A stretch of 64,000 nt of DNA from CAVVEQ01 sp963806635 (GCA_963806635.1 CAWDZA010000021.1:124001-188000), one strand, 5' to 3'. Positions 16,481 to 25,213 are shown, counted from the stretch's first letter. Numbers and translations are program-made. The notes: generated by a model not told the origin, from the sequence alone.

Positions 16481-18235
16481 TTGAAGCGTATATTCCTGGC
16501 GGGCATGATCCTCTCTCTGGCTGCGGCGGTGTATCTGCCTCCGCGGTCTGTTCAGGCTGCCGATCCTCCCCTGGAGGGTCCTGACCGGCGCACCACCCTG
16601 ACCGTGGATTACACCCAATACCAGTGGTGGCTCAGCTGGTACGCCAATAACAGCCCCGCCTGCACCCTGCTCACCGATCACGAAAGCCAGCCCACCCTCC
16701 CCGAGATCCGCTCGCAGTGCACCGCCGAAGTCTACGAGGCGTGGAAGAAGACCGGCGCCTGCTCCTCCGATACCTGCGGCGGGCTCTACCTGCAGCAGGT
16801 GGGTTCCAAGCCCGCCAAGAAGAATGTGGTGGTGGATTTGCCGCCCGCCGCCGTCACGGTCACCGTCACCGGCTGCGAGCTCAAGCCCTTCGATAACCGC
16901 TGCTCCTCCCCGCCCTATCTCACCTTCACCGCGGAGGAACCCCTGCCGAACGAAATGATCCTGGATATCGCTGGCCGCATCGGCGACCAGCCTTTCCAGT
17001 GCGCTGGCGCGGTGTGCACCATTCCATTGGAAGCCACCGGCAAGGACGGGCGCGCGGTGACCTTCTGGGCTAATTCCAGCTATGGTGATTCGAGCGTCAA
17101 ATACACCGCCCAGGTGCGGGTTGTCCCCTGGGGGGATTTCATGTCCCCCGAAGGCGGCGCGGCTGATGACGCCCTGTGGTACGTGGATGTGATCAGCAGC
17201 CAGTGGCGCGGCGCCACCCTGCCCAGCTGCTCGGATACCTGGATGGCTTTCTCCGATCTCGGCGGGCCGCCGGATTGGCTCATCTCCCCCCAAACGGTGG
17301 AAGAGCTGCAATCCGCCATTCCCTATTACTACCTGGCCGGCATGCTCATCGAGCGCGGCGCGGTGGATGCCTCCACCTGCGAAAATAGCGGATTGGCAGG
17401 GGAGCACAACGCCAACCAGTGCGGTATCCAGAAGGCCATGCCGCAGGTGATCGCGTGGCAGAACCGCTTCGACCAGGAGATATTCAACGTATCAAACGAT
17501 ACAGGAGTGCCCGCCCAGCTCCTCAAGCGCATCTTCAGCAAGGAGAGCCAGTTCTGGCCGGGGATGTATGAGAATTTCGATGAGGCCGGGCTGGGGCAAA
17601 TGACCGAGCAGGGCGCGGATACGCTGCTGCTTTGGAACACCGGCTTCTATACCGATTACTGCCCGCTGGTGCTCACCAAGGAAACCTGCGCAGCCGGGTT
17701 CGCCGGGCTGAACGACGAGCATAAGACCACGCTGCGTCTATCCCTGGTGGACCGGGTCAATTCCACCTGCCCCACTTGCGATCTGGGTATTGACCTCTCC
17801 AAGATCAACTTCAGCATCCGAGTCTTTGCCGAGAACATGCGCGCCAATTGCGGTCAGGTGGGGCGCATGGTCTATAACGTCACCCGCCAGACACCTGGGA
17901 AGGCAGCTTCCTATACTGACCTGTGGAAGTTCACCCTGGCCAACTACAACTCCGGGGCTGGCTGCATGGCAGACGCGCTGGAGCTGACCGCGCGCGACGG
18001 CTTGCCACTAACCTGGGAAAAACTAAAAAAGAATCTCACGGGGTTGTGCGCCGGCTCTGTGGATTACGTTAATGATATCAGCGGCGAAGGTGCACCCCTG
18101 CCCACCGCCACCGTGTGGATCCAGCCTGGCGCGCCGCGCCCAACATCCACGCCTGCACCGCAGCTCAGCCAAACGCCCACCCCCGCACGCACCCCCTCGC
18201 CGGTGCCCACCCAGCCGGTCTATCCCGGACCCTAA
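16481..18235 (+). CDS. Exported protein with lytic-transglycosylase-like domain
   Basis: The likely start is the TTG at 16481, preceded by GGGTGG and opening a good signal peptide (KRIFLAGMILSLAAAVYL). The first ~320 mature residues are Cys-rich and resemble no family I recognise (SPACTLLTDHESQPTLPEI, SQCTAEVYEAW). Residues from ~345 on look like an SLT/goose-lysozyme-type domain: GVPAQLLKRIFSKESQFWPG with a candidate catalytic Glu, then EAGLGQMTEQGADTLLLWN, FAENMRANCGQVGRM and LANYNSGAGC. These match the ES, GLMQ and YN motifs of lytic transglycosylases. It ends with a PT tail. It follows the LCP gene on the same strand, so both may act on the cell envelope. Confidence 0.72.
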   Translation: MKRIFLAGMILSLAAAVYLPPRSVQAADPPLEGPDRRTTLTVDYTQYQWWLSWYANNSPACTLLTDHESQPTLPEIRSQCTAEVYEAWKKTGACSSDTCGGLYLQQVGSKPAKKNVVVDLPPAAVTVTVTGCELKPFDNRCSSPPYLTFTAEEPLPNEMILDIAGRIGDQPFQCAGAVCTIPLEATGKDGRAVTFWANSSYGDSSVKYTAQVRVVPWGDFMSPEGGAADDALWYVDVISSQWRGATLPSCSDTWMAFSDLGGPPDWLISPQTVEELQSAIPYYYLAGMLIERGAVDASTCENSGLAGEHNANQCGIQKAMPQVIAWQNRFDQEIFNVSNDTGVPAQLLKRIFSKESQFWPGMYENFDEAGLGQMTEQGADTLLLWNTGFYTDYCPLVLTKETCAAGFAGLNDEHKTTLRLSLVDRVNSTCPTCDLGIDLSKINFSIRVFAENMRANCGQVGRMVYNVTRQTPGKAASYTDLWKFTLANYNSGAGCMADALELTARDGLPLTWEKLKKNLTGLCAGSVDYVNDISGEGAPLPTATVWIQPGAPRPTSTPAPQLSQTPTPARTPSPVPTQPVYPGP

Positions 18236-18250
18236 CTCCCGTCTTTCAGC

Positions 18251-19318
18251 TTAATCCTTACGCCAGAACCCGGCAATCGACCGGGCGCACTGCGGGCATT
18301 TTCCATCTTTTGTGATGATGTTATCTGTGATGGTGTAGCCGCGGCGTTTCACCAGCGCCAGGCCGCAGCCAGGGCAGCGGGTATCTTCCAGACTGCCCAC
18401 CCTGCCGGGCAGGTTGCCGGCATAGACGTAGTGCAGCCCGGCTTCCTCGGCGATATCCGCAGCCCGACGCAAGTCGTCGCTTCCGGTGGCGGGGTTCTGG
18501 AAGCGCCGGTAATCCGGGTGGTAGGCCGTCACGTGCCATGGGATTTCCCGCGAGACCGATGCGATATAGGAAGTGAGATCCCAAAGCTCCTGAGGGTCAT
18601 CGTTAAGCCCGGGAATAAGCAGGGTGACCACCTCCACCCACAGTCCCTTTTCGCGGGCGGAGCGGATGGTATCCAGCACGGGTTGAAGATGCCCGCCCAG
18701 GTCGCGGTACCCTTTTTCGCTCATGGACTTCAGGTCGATCTTCATCCCATCCAGCCACGGCGCCAGGTAGTCCAGAACCGCGGGGGTGGCATACCCGTTG
18801 GAGACGAAAACAGTTTTAATGCCTTCCGCACGCGCCTTTTGGAAAATTTCCACAGCCCACTCGCTGGTGATCAGCGGTTCATTGTATGAAGAGGCGATCA
18901 CCTCTGAACCGGTCTGGATCGCTGCCGCAACGATATCATCGGCCGTGACCCGTTCGATATACATCCCGTAGGCATCCGCGCGGGAATCGCGCAGCGTCTG
19001 CGAGGTCTGCCAGTTCTGGCAAAAATCACAGCGCAGGTTGCAGCCCAGCATCCCGAAGGTGAGCGCCTTGGCGCCGGGCAGGAAGTGGGCGAAAGGTTTT
19101 TTTTCGATCGGGTCCGCGTGCATCCCCGCCGCATATCCCCAAGGCACCCTCAGTCCACCATCCTGGTTGAAGCGCACCTGGCAGATGCCGCGCCCGCCGG
19201 GCGCGATGCTGCACTGGTGAGCGCATGCCAGGCACCTCACCCGGCCATCCCCAGCCGGCTCCCACAGCGTCCCGGTTGCGGTGAGGCTATCCAATCCGTC
19301 GCGTATGCTTCCGCCCAT
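18251..19318 (-). CDS. amrS: AmmeMemoRadiSam-system radical SAM enzyme
   Basis: A 355-residue protein with an N-terminal zinc-like motif (CLACAHQCSIAPGGRGIC), then the radical SAM cluster in GCNLRCDFCQNWQTSQ (CxxxCxxC), VIASSYNEPLIT, and DGMKIDLKSMSEKGYRDLGG. This is the PflA-like AmrS family usually encoded with MEMO and AMMECR1 proteins; neither partner is visible here. The C-terminus adds two CxxC pairs (RCPGCGLALVKRRG, GKCPQCARSIAGF), a zinc ribbon. TATAAT sits exactly 6 bases before the ATG at 19318, implying a leaderless transcript. The reaction is unknown; the family may activate a glycyl radical or modify a protein. Confidence 0.9.
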   Translation of the reverse strand: MGGSIRDGLDSLTATGTLWEPAGDGRVRCLACAHQCSIAPGGRGICQVRFNQDGGLRVPWGYAAGMHADPIEKKPFAHFLPGAKALTFGMLGCNLRCDFCQNWQTSQTLRDSRADAYGMYIERVTADDIVAAAIQTGSEVIASSYNEPLITSEWAVEIFQKARAEGIKTVFVSNGYATPAVLDYLAPWLDGMKIDLKSMSEKGYRDLGGHLQPVLDTIRSAREKGLWVEVVTLLIPGLNDDPQELWDLTSYIASVSREIPWHVTAYHPDYRRFQNPATGSDDLRRAADIAEEAGLHYVYAGNLPGRVGSLEDTRCPGCGLALVKRRGYTITDNIITKDGKCPQCARSIAGFWRKD

Positions 19319-19324
19319 AAATTC

Positions 19325-19330
19325 ATTATA
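19325..19330 (-). promoter_or_regulatory. -10 box of leaderless amrS
   Basis: ATTATA on the plus strand (TATAAT on the minus) with 6 bases to the ATG at 19318. Confidence 0.7.
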
Positions 19331-19399
19331 GCAAATCGAGCCCCGCCTGCCGCAGGCGGAAAAAGCCCCCCGGGGAAATCATGGTAGACTTTGCAGGTT

Positions 19400-21787
19400 A
19401 TGGACGCGAAAACGCTGCTGCTTCTCGAATATCCCAAGGTTCTTGAAAAGCTGGCCGCCTACACCGCCTTCAGCGCCTCTGCAGAGCTGGTTCGCGCGCT
19501 CAAACCCTCCACCCAGCCCGAATCCGCCCTGGAGCGCCAGAAGGTCACCTCCGAGGCGCGCTTATTGCTCAGCGTCAACGCCGATATCAGCGTGGGTGGC
19601 GTGTCGGATATCCGCCCGCTTTCGGATCTGGCTGCCCGCGGGGGCGTGCTGAACCCCTCGGAACTCCTGCAGGTAAAAACCACTCTCGAAGCAGCCCGCG
19701 AGCTGAGGCGCTATTTTGAAAGGTCGCAGGGCAAATTCCCCCTGCTTTCAGCCATCACCACCCCCCTGACGCCCCCGCCAGGGATCATAGAGGCCATCTC
19801 CCGCTGCATCAACGAGCATGGCGAGATCCGCGATAGCGCTTCCCCAAAACTCGCCTCCATCCGGCGCGAACTGAAGACCGCCTACGACCGCCTGATGAGC
19901 AAGCTGGAAAAGATGATCGTCGACCCGCGCATCACCCCGCTGCTGCAGGAAGCCATCATCACCCAGCGCGGCGGGCGTTACGTGATCCCTCTGCGGGCGG
20001 ATTTCAAGGGCCGCATGCGCGCCATCGTCCATGATCAGTCCTCCTCCGGTGCCACTCTTTTCGTAGAGCCGATATCCACTGTGGACCTCAATAACGAGTG
20101 GCAGGAAAAGCAGCTTGCCGAGCGGGATGAAGAGCGGCGCATCCTGGCAGAGCTTTCCGCCCAGGTGGGGGAACATGCCGCACCCCTGTCAGCTCTGCTG
20201 AATGCGCTCGCCGAACTGGATTTGGCCCTGGCGTGCGCGAAATATGCCGAGGACCTGCACGCCAGCGAGCCGCTTATTCCCGAGATCAATAAATCCAAAG
20301 GCGGGAAACACCCCGGCTGCACCATCCGCCTGTATCACGCCCGACATCCCCTGCTGGACCCTGAAAAGGCGGTGGCGATCGATTTCGACCTGGATGAAGC
20401 CACATACGTGGTGGTCATCACCGGTCCCAATACTGGTGGCAAGACGGTCAGCCTCAAAACGGTGGGGTTGCTGGCTCTCATGGCGCAGTCTGGCTTGCAC
20501 ATCCCGGCCCAATCTGGCTCAGCCATCAGCTGCTTTCATCAGATCTTTGCTGATATCGGCGACGAGCAGTCCATCGAGCAGTCGCTTTCCACATTCTCAG
20601 GGCACATCACCAACATCGTGCGCATCCTCCGTATGGCCGACCGCGGCACATTGGTGATCCTGGATGAACTGGGCGCCGGCACCGACCCGCAGGAGGGCTC
20701 AGCCATCGCCCGCGCCATCCTGGGGAACCTGGTCGAGCGCGGCATTCCCAGCCTGGTGGCCACCCATTACCCCGAGCTTAAAGCCTTTGCTCACGCGAAC
20801 CCGGGCGTAACCAACGCCAGCGTGGAGTTCGACCTGAAGACCCTGCGCCCTACCTATCACCTGAATATCGGTTTGCCCGGGCGCTCCAATGCCCTGGCCA
20901 TCGCCGAAAGGCTTGGGCTTTCCTTCGAGATCATCTCCGCTGCCCGCGCCATGCTGGACCCGGCCGACCTGAAAACGGAAGACCTGCTGGACGAGATCCA
21001 TCGTCAGCGCGACATTGCCCGCGCCGCCCGCGCTGAAGCGGAAAGTGCCCGTGATGCGGCTGAAAAATCGCGCCTCGAATTGGAAAAACGCCTGCAGACG
21101 TTCGAGGAGGAGCGTGCCCGCCTGCTCGAAAAAGACCGTGAGGATGCCCGCATGGAGATGGAGGAGCTGCGCGAGCAGCTCGAGACTGTGCGGCGTGGAT
21201 TGAGCCGGGCTCATCAGCCGCTGGATCATGTCAAATCGCTCCAACAGGAGCTGCAGGAGATCGAAAAGACCCTTCCGGAACCTGAGCCCACCCCCCTTCC
21301 TGCGCCTGCCCCCGCTCGCCGCACCGGACCGCTCAAGGTGGGCGAAAAGGTGCACCTGCGCACGCTAAAAACCGATGGCGTGATCACCACCCTCGGGGAA
21401 GAGGATGCCGAGGTGCAGGTGGGTGCCATGCGCGTGCGTGTCCGTCGCGAGGACCTTCAGCGGAAATCCGCCTCGTCTGTTGAAGAAGAGAAGCCAACCC
21501 AGGCCGCAAAGGTTCCCACGCTGATGCACCCCTCCCCGGGGTTGGAGCTGGACCTGCGCGGGCAGACCGCCGAGGAAGCCCTGCCGAAGCTGGAGGATTA
21601 CCTGGATAATGCCTACCTGGCCGGCATGCCCTACGTGCGTGTCATACATGGAAAGGGTACGGGCAAGCTGCGCGAGACCATCCGTGCCGAACTGAGGAAA
21701 TCAGCACACGTTTCCAGTTGGGTGCGCGGACACGAAAATGAGGGCGGCGATGGCGTGACGGTGGTGAAGTTCAATTACGAAGAATGA
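19400..21787 (+). CDS. mutS2: MutS2 family endonuclease/ribosome-rescue ATPase
   Basis: A 795-residue MutS2: N-terminal core (LEYPKVLEKLAAYTAFSAS, VKTTLEAARELRRYF), clamp segment, then the ABC-type ATPase with Walker A GPNTGGKTVSLKT, the ST motif SIEQSLSTFSGH, Walker B VILDELGAGTDPQEG and HYPELK. A long coiled coil (RAARAEAESARDAAEKSRLE) leads through a KOW-like basic region to a C-terminal Smr nuclease domain (ELDLRGQTAEEALPKLEDYL, IHGKGTGKLRE). MutS2 suppresses recombination and in Bacillus splits collided ribosomes. It starts at ATG 19400, 9 bases after a TAGACT box. Its stop overlaps the next gene's first codons. Confidence 0.95.
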   Translation: MDAKTLLLLEYPKVLEKLAAYTAFSASAELVRALKPSTQPESALERQKVTSEARLLLSVNADISVGGVSDIRPLSDLAARGGVLNPSELLQVKTTLEAARELRRYFERSQGKFPLLSAITTPLTPPPGIIEAISRCINEHGEIRDSASPKLASIRRELKTAYDRLMSKLEKMIVDPRITPLLQEAIITQRGGRYVIPLRADFKGRMRAIVHDQSSSGATLFVEPISTVDLNNEWQEKQLAERDEERRILAELSAQVGEHAAPLSALLNALAELDLALACAKYAEDLHASEPLIPEINKSKGGKHPGCTIRLYHARHPLLDPEKAVAIDFDLDEATYVVVITGPNTGGKTVSLKTVGLLALMAQSGLHIPAQSGSAISCFHQIFADIGDEQSIEQSLSTFSGHITNIVRILRMADRGTLVILDELGAGTDPQEGSAIARAILGNLVERGIPSLVATHYPELKAFAHANPGVTNASVEFDLKTLRPTYHLNIGLPGRSNALAIAERLGLSFEIISAARAMLDPADLKTEDLLDEIHRQRDIARAARAEAESARDAAEKSRLELEKRLQTFEEERARLLEKDREDARMEMEELREQLETVRRGLSRAHQPLDHVKSLQQELQEIEKTLPEPEPTPLPAPAPARRTGPLKVGEKVHLRTLKTDGVITTLGEEDAEVQVGAMRVRVRREDLQRKSASSVEEEKPTQAAKVPTLMHPSPGLELDLRGQTAEEALPKLEDYLDNAYLAGMPYVRVIHGKGTGKLRETIRAELRKSAHVSSWVRGHENEGGDGVTVVKFNYEE

Positions 21788-23325
21788 ACTCTTCTATGAA
21801 AAAATACCCCTTTCATCCATTTTTATTTAGCATTTATCCCGCTCTGGCTCTTTTTTCCGTAAATTTCCAGCAGGTTACATTAACGATTTTCATAAGACCA
21901 ATGTTCATATCCTTGGTGCTTTGCGCCGCGATCTTTCTGGTCATCAACTTACTCTTGAAGAATCTTGAAAAAACCGGGATGATAGTTTCACTCTTCCTGT
22001 TACTTTTTTATTCCTACGGACATCTTTATCATTTCCTGGAGTCATCGAAGAATCTGGGGCAATTAGGACATCATCGATTTTTACTGTTCTTTTACCTTTT
22101 AATATTTGTCTTGGGTATTTTAGGTGTTATTTTTATTATCAAGGATGTTTTAACAATTACCAGATTATTAAACTGGGTCAGTATCTCTTTGATAATTATC
22201 TCGCTTGTCCAGATTCTTTTCACCCAAGGCAGGGTGTTAATCGCAAATGAAAAAGTAAAACGGGCTTCGATAAACCCAACTGTTTTACATCCACCGCAAG
22301 GGAAACCATTACCAGATATTTATTACATTGTTCTTGATATGCACACACGTAGCGATGTTCTAAATCAAGATTATGGATACGATGAAACTGTGTTTATTAA
22401 AGAAATGAAGAATATGGGTTTTTTCATCGCCGAATGCAGCCGATCAAATTATGGTGAGACTTCCGAATCCATAACTTCCACACTTAATTTGGATTATCTT
22501 GATAAAATCGCGACAGATTTCAAGCTTACTTCCAATGACGCCCGGTACTCATTATTAAAGCAAAGCTTTGTCCGAACTAATCTTCAAAAACTTGGTTATA
22601 AAACAGTCGCCTTTGAAACAGAATATCCTTGGAGCGAGTTGGAAGATTCGGACTATTACATAAGTCCGACGAAAAGCAATCTTGCACTCCAATCCATCTC
22701 TCCCTTCGAATCCATGCTTATAGATACTACAGTACTGCTACCGTACCGTGAATATCGAAATCGATTGCAGATTATCGAAATGGCCAAGTTGAACCATCCC
22801 TGGAAAGAGCATGTCGAATTGGTTAAATTCAATCTGAAAAATCTTTCCGAAGTTCCAATAATTAATGAACCAAAATTTGTTTTCTCTCATATCCTTGTTC
22901 CCCACGTCCCATTTGTTTTCTCCGGTGACGGCACAATACGCATAGACCCGGGCTTTTGGGAAGGGAAGAATGCCCTACCTGTAGATGCAATTCACGAGAA
23001 AGAGGGTTATGCAGGTCAGGTTGAGTTCATAGATAACCAAGTATTATCAATTGTTCAAAAGATAATTGCCAATTCGTCCAGGCCTCCGATAATTATTATC
23101 ATGGGCGACCATGGATTTAAACAAAACGAGCGAAATAAAATACTAAACGCGTATTATTTTCCTGATGGAGATTACTCCGAGCTATATCCGACAATTTCAC
23201 CTGTGAATTCCTTCAGAGTTATTTTTGACCATTTTTTTGGTACCAATTTTGGAAAAATTCAAGATCTAAGCTTCAACTTTGATAAAGAGACTTATGAAGA
23301 TTCGCAAGTTTGTATTACTCCATAA
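21784..23325 (+). CDS. Sulfatase-like (alkaline phosphatase superfamily) membrane protein, low GC
   Basis: A 513-residue protein with about five N-terminal TM helices (to residue ~155) and a large extracytoplasmic domain of the sulfatase/phosphoethanolamine-transferase type. Visible motifs are PDIYYIVLDMHTRSD, where the metal site would begin, the segment SNYGETSESITSTLN at the usual nucleophile position, HILVPHVPFVF, and IIIIMGDHGF as the distal metal-binding DH. Candidate nucleophile is a Ser or Thr in that segment, not a Cys, so a formylglycine sulfatase is less likely than a phospho-transferase or hydrolase. The base composition is clearly AT-richer than both neighbours, pointing to horizontal acquisition. 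It overlaps the mutS2 stop by 4 bases. Confidence 0.8.
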   Translation: MNSSMKKYPFHPFLFSIYPALALFSVNFQQVTLTIFIRPMFISLVLCAAIFLVINLLLKNLEKTGMIVSLFLLLFYSYGHLYHFLESSKNLGQLGHHRFLLFFYLLIFVLGILGVIFIIKDVLTITRLLNWVSISLIIISLVQILFTQGRVLIANEKVKRASINPTVLHPPQGKPLPDIYYIVLDMHTRSDVLNQDYGYDETVFIKEMKNMGFFIAECSRSNYGETSESITSTLNLDYLDKIATDFKLTSNDARYSLLKQSFVRTNLQKLGYKTVAFETEYPWSELEDSDYYISPTKSNLALQSISPFESMLIDTTVLLPYREYRNRLQIIEMAKLNHPWKEHVELVKFNLKNLSEVPIINEPKFVFSHILVPHVPFVFSGDGTIRIDPGFWEGKNALPVDAIHEKEGYAGQVEFIDNQVLSIVQKIIANSSRPPIIIIMGDHGFKQNERNKILNAYYFPDGDYSELYPTISPVNSFRVIFDHFFGTNFGKIQDLSFNFDKETYEDSQVCITP

Positions 23326-23352
23326 TAGTTATAAGATGAATAATTCCCTTTA

Positions 23353-23381
23353 TTGACAGCCTCCCTGCCTTGGGGTATCCT
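23353..23381 (+). promoter_or_regulatory. Sigma70-type promoter of SRP RNA
   Basis: TTGACA at 23353-23358 and TATCCT at 23376-23381 with a 17-base spacer, placing transcription start about at 23389, the first base of the SRP RNA stem. Confidence 0.85.
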
Positions 23382-23389
23382 TATCCGGC

Positions 23390-23494
23390 GCCTGGGCGGG
23401 ACCGGCGCGGCAGAAACCCCCGAACCCCGACAGGTCCGAGAGGAAGCATCGGTAAGGAGGCACCTCTGGGCGCCGCCGGCAAACCTGTTCAGGC
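23390..23494 (+). ncRNA. ffs: Signal recognition particle RNA (small bacterial type)
   Basis: The conserved SRP apical loop CAGGTCCGAGAGGAAGCA is present at about 23430-23447, with the flanking asymmetric loop and a long closing stem: GCCTGGGC at 23390 pairs with the 3' end GTTCAGGC at 23487-23494. The ~105-nt length fits the small Alu-less bacterial type that binds Ffh for cotranslational targeting. Its promoter and a T-run terminator are both in place. Confidence 0.92.
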
Positions 23495-23504
23495 GTACTT
23501 TTTT
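23495..23504 (+). terminator. T-run ending SRP RNA
   Basis: Six T at 23499-23504 follow directly on the SRP closing stem. The ATG of the next gene is at 23507, so that gene probably depends on read-through or on its own signals. Confidence 0.6.
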
Positions 23505-23506
23505 CC

Positions 23507-24394
23507 ATGACTGACACTCCCCCCATTTGCAGCTACGAAGGCTCCGATTACCCCACCTCCTTCTGGGAGCAGGGCGGGCGCGCCTATGAGGACGAGTGCG
23601 AATCAAACGCGCTGCTCAAGCTGCTGCCAAAAGGTGGCTCACGCATGGTGGAGCTTGGCGCTGGAGGGGGACGCAATACGCTGAAATATTCCGATTTTGA
23701 CCAGATCGTACTGCTGGATTATTCCGTCAGCCAATTGGAGCATGCCCAGAAGCGTCTGGGGAAAAAGACCTGTTACCGCTTCATCGCCGCAGATATCTAC
23801 CGCCTGCCTTTCATGCCAGGTGCTTTCGACTGCGCCACCATGATCCGCACTCTGCACCACATGGCCAATCCGCGCCAGGCGCTGGAGCAGGTGCACGGCA
23901 CCCTGCAGAAAGACGCCCATTTTATCCTCGAGTACGCCAACAAACGAAATTTAAAAGCGATTCTGCGTTACTGGCTGCGCCGGCAGGATTGGAATCCCTT
24001 TTCACCTGAACCGGTCGAGTTCGCCGAGCTGAACTATGACTTCCATCCCCGGTCCATCCGCAGATGGCTTGCGGAAACCGGTTTCCGTCTTGAGCGAACC
24101 CTCACCGTCAGCCATTTCAGGGTGAGCGCGCTCAAAGCGCGTATCCCGCTCAAGATCCTGGTTTGGATGGATTCCGTGCTGCAGCCCACCGGAGCGTTGT
24201 TTCAATATTCCCCCAGCGTGTTCACCCGCTCAAAGGCGGTTACAACTGTGAAGCCGATCCAGGACGGGTCGATCTTCAAGTGCCCGAACTGTGATTTTGG
24301 CCCGCTGGAGGATACCCCACCACAATTGAACTGCCCCCGCTGCCACAAGAGTTACCCCGTGCGGGGCGGGATCTATGATTTCCGTCTAAAATAA
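23507..24394 (+). CDS. Class I SAM methyltransferase with C-terminal zinc ribbon
   Basis: A 295-residue protein. The SAM-binding site is visible as MVELGAGGGRNTLKYSDF (motif I) followed by LLDYSVSQLEHAQKRLG, FIAADIYRLPFMPGAFDCAT and HMANPRQALEQVHGTLQ. The last ~50 residues are a Trm112-like/zinc ribbon (FKCPNCDFGPLEDTP, LNCPRCHKSYPVRGGIYDF). This combination is typical of small-molecule or tRNA-type methyltransferases in which the ribbon is fused rather than a separate partner. The start codon lies just 12 bases after the SRP RNA stem. Substrate unknown. Confidence 0.85.
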   Translation: MTDTPPICSYEGSDYPTSFWEQGGRAYEDECESNALLKLLPKGGSRMVELGAGGGRNTLKYSDFDQIVLLDYSVSQLEHAQKRLGKKTCYRFIAADIYRLPFMPGAFDCATMIRTLHHMANPRQALEQVHGTLQKDAHFILEYANKRNLKAILRYWLRRQDWNPFSPEPVEFAELNYDFHPRSIRRWLAETGFRLERTLTVSHFRVSALKARIPLKILVWMDSVLQPTGALFQYSPSVFTRSKAVTTVKPIQDGSIFKCPNCDFGPLEDTPPQLNCPRCHKSYPVRGGIYDFRLK

Positions 24395-24418
24395 AATCAA
24401 ATATCAAAGGAGGGATTT

Positions 24419-25096
24419 ATGGATGCTTTAAAGCTCAGCCCGTCAGAGCTTACATTTTTATGGGACGAGTGCCCGCGCTGCTTCTACCTGAAGGTGACGG
24501 GCAGGCTCTCCCGCCCCTCCGCGCCATTCCCCTCCATCTTCAGCAGTATCGACCGGGCGATGAAGAACCATTACCGCGACCTGCCCGTGCAGAGCCTCTC
24601 GCCCGATCTGCCCCCCGGGAAATTCTACTTCTCCGAGCAGTTCATCGTCTCGCAACCCGTTTCCAGCCCGGGTCATGACCTGCAGGTCTATTTCGCCGGC
24701 AAGTTCGATGCCCTGCTGGAGTTTGATAACGGCGAATACGGCATCGTGGATTTCAAGACATCCGAGGCAAAGGAAGCCCACATCGCCTTCTATGCCCGCC
24801 AGTTGGAGGCGTACGCCTGGTGCCTGGAGCACCCCCTGAGCGGAAAATTAGCCCGCTCCCCGATCACCCACCTGGGACTGGCATATTACTCCCCGCACAC
24901 AATGAAATTCGCGGAGGATGGCGAGCTGGCATTGCATGGGCACTTCGGCTGGCAGCCGATCCAACGCGACGCAGCCGGGTTTCTGGGTTTTATCGAAGGC
25001 GTGGTTGCGCTTTTGGATTCCCCCGAGCCGCCTGCAGCATCGGATGAGTGCAAGTTTTGCCAATATAGGGAGATGGCAAGGGAGACAGGGTTGTAG
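24419..25096 (+). CDS. PD-(D/E)XK nuclease (RecB/Cas4-like) with two CxxC pairs
   Basis: The ATG at 24419 follows AAAGGAGGG. The 225-residue product has LSPSELTFLWDECPRCFYL, the active-site block GKFDALLEFDNGEYGIVDFK (Asp, then D-x-K), the helix motif QLEAYAWCL, and a C-terminal CKFCQY. This is the compact RecB-family nuclease arrangement shared with Cas4, Dna2 and AddB, and the CxxC near residue 21 plus CxxC near 218 could hold an Fe-S cluster. It is 24 bases after the methyltransferase, so probably cotranscribed. No cas genes or repeats are nearby, so a CRISPR role is not supported. Confidence 0.83.
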   Translation: MDALKLSPSELTFLWDECPRCFYLKVTGRLSRPSAPFPSIFSSIDRAMKNHYRDLPVQSLSPDLPPGKFYFSEQFIVSQPVSSPGHDLQVYFAGKFDALLEFDNGEYGIVDFKTSEAKEAHIAFYARQLEAYAWCLEHPLSGKLARSPITHLGLAYYSPHTMKFAEDGELALHGHFGWQPIQRDAAGFLGFIEGVVALLDSPEPPAASDECKFCQYREMARETGL

Positions 25097-25179
25097 GAAT
25101 CATGTTGAGAAGTTGATTCGTTGATTAGGAGAAGGGGAAGAGGGGGCTGATACACTTATCGAAAAGATGATGATGTTTA

Positions 25180-25209
25180 CTTATTCTGTACATATATGTA
25201 CAGGATAAG
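25180..25209. repeat. 30-bp near-perfect palindrome
   Basis: Arms 25180-25194 and 25195-25209 match at 14 of 15 positions with no loop; the core is CTGTACATATATGTACAG. It lies between two convergent genes, 5 bases from the stop of the methyltransferase, so it could be a bidirectional terminator or a protein-binding site. Confidence 0.75.
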
Positions 25210-25213
25210 CAAT

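Noticed and set aside
25186..25203. LexA-type SOS box in the palindrome
   Set aside because: The CTGT and ACAG half-sites are 10 bases apart instead of 8, and both neighbours point toward the site, so no promoter is there to control.
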